DNA from: Variovorax sp. Sphag1AA
GTDB taxonomy: Bacteria > Pseudomonadota > Gammaproteobacteria > Burkholderiales > Burkholderiaceae_C
DNA length: 64,000 nucleotides
Reading direction: 5' to 3'
Assembly: GCF_014192575.1 (NCBI RefSeq)
Contig: NZ_JACHYC010000006.1
Span: 186,001-250,000, forward strand
The notes under the pieces were generated by a model. That model did not search any database, was not told the origin of the DNA, and worked only from the letters and a program-made list of their open reading frames with translations. This document shows, in pieces, positions 60,212-64,000 of this stretch; position 1 is the stretch's first letter; every line of letters begins with the position of its first letter. A program made the translations under genes and the position numbers.

Positions 60212-60385
60212 CATTGGGGAGTAGCCGCCTTCCATTGCGAGAAGGGTTTGCGTCAACAGACTTGTCCTACACCATGTGGGATATGGCGTAAGCAGCGTGC
60301 AGCCTGGCGAGACCTTTGACCGCGCAACTTCGGGTTTGGCCGAGGAGTGGCGCGGTCAATTGCGTCTTCGGCCGAGGAAACCTAC
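60212..60385 (+). ncRNA. yybP-ykoY manganese riboswitch
   Basis: The conserved 5' segment GGGGAGTAGCC (60216-60226) is present. So is the second arm, ACCTTTGACCGCGC (60312 on), paired with GCGCGGTCAAT near 60350-60360, and GCCGAGGAAACC leads into the downstream gene. These are the hallmarks of the yybP-ykoY family, which senses Mn2+. It lies directly in front of a TMEM165/MneA-type manganese exporter. A -10-like TACAAT is at 60198-60203, just before it. Exact ends are approximate. Confidence 0.85.
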
Positions 60386-60391
60386 GTATTC

Positions 60392-60958
60392 ATGGAAGCT
60401 TTTTTCGTTGCCACCGGCGTGGTCGCGCTCGCCGAAATGGGCGACAAGACCCAGCTGCTCTCCCTCGTGCTCGCTGCGCGATTCCGCAAGCCCTGGCCCA
60501 TTGTCCTGGGCATCTTCACTGCCACCGTGCTGAACCACGCATTGGCCGGCGCCGTCGGCAACTGGATCACGCACTTCCTCGGCCCGACGGTACTTCGATG
60601 GATCCTTGGCGGCTCCTTCATCGCGATGGCACTCTGGATGCTCATCCCCGACAAGCTCGACGATGACGAACTCCCCAGCTCCTCGCACTTCGGCGTGTTC
60701 GGCACCACGGCGATCGCCTTCTTCCTCGCCGAGATGGGCGACAAGACACAGATCGCGACGGTCATGCTCGCGGCCCGCTACGTGGACGCCTACGTGTGGG
60801 TCGTCATGGGCACGACGATCGGGATGATGCTGGCCAACGCGCCGGTCGTCTGGCTTGGAGAGCGCATCGTGCGCCGCGTGCCGATCAAGCTCGTGCACAG
60901 CATTTCTGCCGTCATCTTCCTGGTGCTCGGTGTGGCTGCGTTGATCGACTGGGGTTGA
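60392..60958 (+). CDS. TMEM165/GDT1 (UPF0016) family manganese exporter
   Basis: A 188-residue membrane protein with six TM segments and the duplicated E-x-G-D-K-T/S motif: ALAEMGDKTQLLSL and FLAEMGDKTQIATV. Bacterial members such as MneA export Mn2+. The yybP-ykoY riboswitch in front supports this function. The ATG at 60392 is chosen because the preceding in-frame sequence belongs to the riboswitch. Confidence 0.9.
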   Translation: MEAFFVATGVVALAEMGDKTQLLSLVLAARFRKPWPIVLGIFTATVLNHALAGAVGNWITHFLGPTVLRWILGGSFIAMALWMLIPDKLDDDELPSSSHFGVFGTTAIAFFLAEMGDKTQIATVMLAARYVDAYVWVVMGTTIGMMLANAPVVWLGERIVRRVPIKLVHSISAVIFLVLGVAALIDWG

Positions 60959-60990
60959 GCCGCGGATCGGCGCTGGGCATATACTTCCGC

Positions 60991-61045
60991 ACGCGCCGAT
61001 TTGCTCCAGCTTGCGGGCGCTTGATAAATGCAGCTAAAGACGGAC
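60991..61045 (+). ncRNA. SAM-II riboswitch
   Basis: A short RNA that matches the SAM-II pattern: CGCGCCGATTTG at the 5' side, GGGCGCTTGATAAATG and CAGCTAAA at the 3' side. A 5-bp P1 helix pairs GCGCC (60993-60997) with GGCGC (61016-61020). The conserved GATAAATGCAGCTAAA block forms the pseudoknot and ligand site. It is in front of metX, the classic SAM-II target. SAM binding should lower metX expression. Confidence 0.85.
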
Positions 61046-61051
61046 GCCGTG

Positions 61052-61084
61052 ACCCGGCTCGTTTTTGGCGAGGCCGGGTTTTTT
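61052..61084 (+). terminator. Terminator-like hairpin ahead of metX
   Basis: ACCCGGCTC (61052-61060) and GAGGCCGGGT (61070-61079) form a GC-rich stem with one bulge. The T tract at 61079-61084 ends 5 bp before the metX ATG. With the SAM-II motif just upstream it looks like an expression platform for transcription termination. Confidence 0.65.
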
Positions 61085-61089
61085 CATTC

Positions 61090-62259
61090 ATGCCGTTCGT
61101 CGTCACACCGCAATCGATGCAGTTTGCCGGGCCGCTGGCCCTGCGCAGCGGCGCGTCGATCTCCAACTACTCGCTCGCCTATGAAACATATGGCGAACTC
61201 AACGCGGACCGCAGCAATGCGGTGCTCGTCTGTCATGCGCTCAATGCGTCGCACCACGTAGCCGGCGTGTACGCGGGGCAGGAGCGGTCCGAAGGCTGGT
61301 GGGACAACATGATCGGTCCCGGCAAGCCCGTCGACACCGACCGCTTCTTCGTCATCGGGATCAACAATCTCGGTTCCTGCTTCGGCTCGACCGGGCCGAT
61401 GCACACGAATCCGGAAACCGGCCGTGCCTACGGCGCCGACTTCCCGGTGGTGACGGTGGAGGACTGGGTCAACGCGCAAGCCGCTCTCCTCGACGAACTC
61501 GGTATCCGCACCTTGGCCGCTGTGATGGGCGGCAGCCTCGGCGGCATGCAGGCGCTGTCGTGGACGCTCCAATATCCCGAGCGCGTGCGCCATGCCGTGG
61601 TCATCGCGAGCGCACCGAGCCTCACGGCGCAGAACATCGCGTTCAACGAAGTCGCCCGCAGAGCCATCGTGACCGATCCCGACTTTCACGGCGGCCATTT
61701 CTACGAGCACAGCGTCATACCCCAGCGCGGATTGCGGATCGCGCGAATGATCGGCCACATCACCTACCAGAGCGACGACGTGATGAACGAGAAGTTCGGC
61801 CGTGCGTTGCGCAACGCGGTCGAAGGCAGTGCGGGTCGCCAGGACTTCCTTTACTCGACGCAGGAAGTCGAATTCCAGATCGAAAGCTACCTGCGCTACA
61901 ACGGCGACAAGTTCAGCGAGTACTTCGACGCCAATACGTACCTGCTCATTACGCGCGCGCTCGACTATTTCGATCCGGCGCGGGCGCATGGTGGCGATCT
62001 TCGTGCCGCTCTGGCCAAGGCGATGGCCAAGTTCCTGATCGTGAGCTTCACCACCGACTGGCGCTTCTCGCCCGCCCGTAGCCGCGAGATCGTGAAGGGG
62101 CTGCTCGACAACCGGCGCAACGTGAGCTATGCCGAGATCGATGCGCCGCACGGTCACGATGCCTTTCTTCTCGACGACGTGCGCTACATGAGCGTTGTTC
62201 GCTCCTACTTCGATCGCATCGCTGCATCGGTCACCCACAACGAGGGCGCATCGTCATGA
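61090..62259 (+). CDS. metX: Homoserine O-acetyltransferase MetX
   Basis: A 389-residue alpha/beta hydrolase-fold enzyme that acylates homoserine with acetyl-CoA (or succinyl-CoA in some members) in methionine synthesis. Ser nucleophile motif MGGSLGGMQA, the segment HALNASHHVAG and the catalytic His in PHGHDAF are visible. It is followed by metW with an ATGA overlap, a common betaproteobacterial pair. There is no clear Shine-Dalgarno before the ATG; the terminator T tract sits there instead. Confidence 0.95.
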   Translation: MPFVVTPQSMQFAGPLALRSGASISNYSLAYETYGELNADRSNAVLVCHALNASHHVAGVYAGQERSEGWWDNMIGPGKPVDTDRFFVIGINNLGSCFGSTGPMHTNPETGRAYGADFPVVTVEDWVNAQAALLDELGIRTLAAVMGGSLGGMQALSWTLQYPERVRHAVVIASAPSLTAQNIAFNEVARRAIVTDPDFHGGHFYEHSVIPQRGLRIARMIGHITYQSDDVMNEKFGRALRNAVEGSAGRQDFLYSTQEVEFQIESYLRYNGDKFSEYFDANTYLLITRALDYFDPARAHGGDLRAALAKAMAKFLIVSFTTDWRFSPARSREIVKGLLDNRRNVSYAEIDAPHGHDAFLLDDVRYMSVVRSYFDRIAASVTHNEGASS

Positions 62260-62840
62260 GCGACCTGGACACCCAACAGCTCATCGCGCGGCTCGTGCCG
62301 GAAGGCTCCCGCGTGCTCGATCTCGGCTGCGGCGACGGCGCGCTGCTCGATCTTCTCCAACGCGAGCGCGGCTGCACTGGCTACGGCGTCGAGATTGCCG
62401 ACGGCAACGTGTTGCATTGTGTCCGTCGTGGTGTCGACGTGATCCAGCTCAACCTCGACGAAGGTCTCGCCATGTTCGACGACGCGTCGTTCGACGTGGT
62501 GCTTCAGATCGACACGCTCCAGCATCTGCGCAATGCGGAAGTCATGCTGCGCGAAACCGCGCGCGTCGGTCGCATCGGCGTCGTGGCCTTCCCGAACTTT
62601 GCGCACTGGCCCAACCGCATCAGCATCGCCCGCGGCCGCATGCCGGTCACGAAGCGGCTGCCCTACCAGTGGTACGACACACCGAACATCCGCGTCGGCA
62701 CGTTCAAGGACTTTGAAGTCCTCGCGGGCAAGAACCGGCTGCGCGTGCTCGACGCCTTCGGTCTCGAAAACGGACGCGAGGTCCGTTGGTTGCCCAATGC
62801 TCGCGCGAGCACGGCCGTCTTCAAGTTCGAGCGCGGCTGA
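62256..62840 (+). CDS. metW: Methionine biosynthesis protein MetW
   Basis: A 194-residue SAM-methyltransferase-fold protein. Motif I is VLDLGCGDGALL (residues 20-31), and the family segments are FDVVLQIDTLQHL and FPNFAHWPNR with the later LPYQWYDTPNIR. MetW supports MetX activity in proteobacteria. It is coupled to metX by an ATGA overlap (62256-62259). Confidence 0.93.
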   Translation: MSDLDTQQLIARLVPEGSRVLDLGCGDGALLDLLQRERGCTGYGVEIADGNVLHCVRRGVDVIQLNLDEGLAMFDDASFDVVLQIDTLQHLRNAEVMLRETARVGRIGVVAFPNFAHWPNRISIARGRMPVTKRLPYQWYDTPNIRVGTFKDFEVLAGKNRLRVLDAFGLENGREVRWLPNARASTAVFKFERG

Positions 62841-62869
62841 ACGCACACGCGAGGCCCTTGGGGCAGCTC

Positions 62870-63457
62870 ATGTCGTTCACGCTGGCCGTTCCCGTTCATA
62901 GCGAACTGATCATTCGCAAGAGCCGCTTCATCGGCTGCGTCCAGCCGGTTGCGGATCGGGCCGCGGCGCAAACTGTTGTCGCTGCCTTGCGAAGCGAACA
63001 TCCCGGTGCCGCACACGTGTGCTGGGCGCTGATGGCCGGGGGCCAGTCGGCAGCGAACGACGACGGAGAGCCCGGCGGCACGGCGGGCCGTCCGATGCTC
63101 GAAGTGCTTCGGCATCACGAGCTCGAAAGCGTGCTCGCAACGGTGGTGCGCTACTTTGGTGGCGTCAAGCTTGGGGCTGGTGGACTTGTGCGTGCCTACA
63201 CCGACAGCGTTGCCCAGGCACTGGCAGGTGCGGCGCTTGTTCCGTTGGTACGACAGCGCCAATTGCACTGCGCAGTGCCTTATGCGCTAGAGGGCATCGT
63301 GCGAAGAGAAATCGCAAGCGTCGGCGCCACGCTGAACGATGTGCGGCACGAGAGCCTGGTGCGCTTCGCTTTTGCTCTGCCGGAGCCTTCCGCAGACGAC
63401 TTCATCGCGCGGCTCGACGATGCGACGCAAGGTCGCGCTGCATGGTCGAAAGTTTGA
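62870..63457 (+). CDS. YigZ/IMPACT family protein
   Basis: A 195-residue protein with the UPF0029 N-terminal domain. Its signature is VVRYFGGVKLGAGGLVRAY, and the start FTLAVPVHSELIIRKSRFIG is the usual one. A short C-terminal domain follows. IMPACT relatives bind nucleic acid or translation factors; the bacterial role is not settled. The ATG at 62870 matches the family start; an extension back into metW is not used. Confidence 0.88.
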   Translation: MSFTLAVPVHSELIIRKSRFIGCVQPVADRAAAQTVVAALRSEHPGAAHVCWALMAGGQSAANDDGEPGGTAGRPMLEVLRHHELESVLATVVRYFGGVKLGAGGLVRAYTDSVAQALAGAALVPLVRQRQLHCAVPYALEGIVRREIASVGATLNDVRHESLVRFAFALPEPSADDFIARLDDATQGRAAWSKV

Positions 63458-63589
63458 TCGAGCACTCGAGAGAAAACGAAAGTGTTGATTCGCGCGTGCG
63501 CATGACTTATTCGGTTACGCCTCTTGCGCAATGAAGTGCCGCCAAGCGTAAAGGCGTTCTTAGGATAGGCGTTTTCGAGGAGCTCCCCA

Positions 63590-64000
63590 TTGGCTACACA
63601 GTCCCCCTTCTTCGGCAAGCGTGATCGCGAAGCCGACAATCTCACGTCCCGTCCCGCGCCGCTGATGGGTTCCGGCACCAATCTCTCGGGCACGCCCGTC
63701 AATCCGTCGACCCTCACCACGCAAGCTGCCAATGCTGCTGCGAGCGTCGCCAAGGAAGGCGGCAGCAAGCTCACCGTCGGCCCGAACATCAAGCTCAAGG
63801 GCGTCGAGATCACGGACTGCGACACGCTCGTGGTCGAAGGTCTGGTCGAAGCGACGATGGATTCGCGTGTGATGCAGATCGCGGAGCAAGGCGCGTTCAA
63901 GGGGTCGGCCGAGATCGACATCGCCGAGATCCGCGGCCTGTTCGACGGCAACCTCACCGTTCGCGAGAAGCTCGTCATTCATTCGACCGGCAAGGTCACC
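63590..64000 (+). CDS. Bactofilin (polymer-forming cytoskeletal protein), 3' partial
   Basis: 137 residues are visible and the frame is open at the right edge. The disordered N-terminal part (QSPFFGKRDREADNLTSR...) is followed by the DUF583 beta-helix start: LTVGPNIKLKGVEITDCDTLVVEGLVEAT and AEIRGLFDGNLTVREKLVIHSTGKV. Bactofilins polymerise without nucleotides and scaffold envelope or polarity proteins. The start is TTG at 63590 with GAGGAG 7 bp upstream; no early ATG exists, so the gene is easily missed. Confidence 0.88.
   Translation, partial: MATQSPFFGKRDREADNLTSRPAPLMGSGTNLSGTPVNPSTLTTQAANAAASVAKEGGSKLTVGPNIKLKGVEITDCDTLVVEGLVEATMDSRVMQIAEQGAFKGSAEIDIAEIRGLFDGNLTVREKLVIHSTGKVT

Overview
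The window is chromosomal DNA from a GC-rich betaproteobacterium, most likely Comamonadaceae and close to Variovorax. The evidence is the dnaA-dnaN-gyrB / rpmH-rnpA-yidD-yidC-mnmE origin neighbourhood, two polyhydroxyalkanoate phasins, the mnmG-rsmG-parA-parB group with parS sites, and GC-rich intergenic repeats. This identification is an inference from gene content and order. Almost the whole window is coding. I see no prophage, insertion sequence, CRISPR array, tRNA or rRNA.

Layout. 1-3.4 kb: end of minD, minE, a phasin and small envelope genes. 3.4-10.6 kb: a D-lactate dehydrogenase-type flavoprotein, then a leftward chromosome-maintenance block (mnmG, rsmG, lysE-type exporter, parA, a small hydrolase, parB) with two parS sites inside mnmG and rsmG. 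10.7-16.3 kb: glutathione transferase, MFS exporter, Old Yellow Enzyme and a TctDE/QseBC-like two-component pair. 16.3-16.6 kb: a non-coding element that is a diverged, inverted copy of the dnaA-dnaN intergenic region. 16.6-23 kb: copper-chaperone-like protein, methyltransferase, creBC and penicillin-binding protein 1A. 23.2-28.1 kb: an exosortase cassette (VIT/vWA target with a PEP-CTERM-like tail, exosortase, EpsI-like partner, GT51 transglycosylase) with a CreB-type TTCAC-N6-TTCAC site in front. 28.2-33.2 kb: a polyamine-type ABC transporter and a hydantoin-racemase-like protein. 33.3-42.8 kb: pirin, Spy/CpxP-like protein, the ybhP-clsB-ybhN phospholipid operon, a truncated DUF4130/UdgX relic, pagL, phasin, MerR regulator, thioesterase and metallophosphoesterase. 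42.9-52.9 kb: gyrB, dnaN, dnaA leftward and rpmH, rnpA, yidD, yidC, mnmE rightward. 53-64 kb: cyclic-nucleotide-binding protein, zinc-ribbon protein, KefB/C antiporter, kdsD-kdsC-lptC, SDR, RRM protein, a manganese exporter behind a yybP-ykoY riboswitch, metX-metW behind a SAM-II riboswitch, a YigZ protein and the start of a bactofilin.

The most unusual feature is the pair of origin-like elements about 30 kb apart and inverted to each other. Each has a DnaA box, a GC-rich spacer, CTA trinucleotide repeats (DnaA-trio) and an AT-rich tract. The second is the CreBC / exosortase / peptidoglycan-synthase neighbourhood, where a CreB-like operator precedes a self-contained exosortase with an adjacent target.
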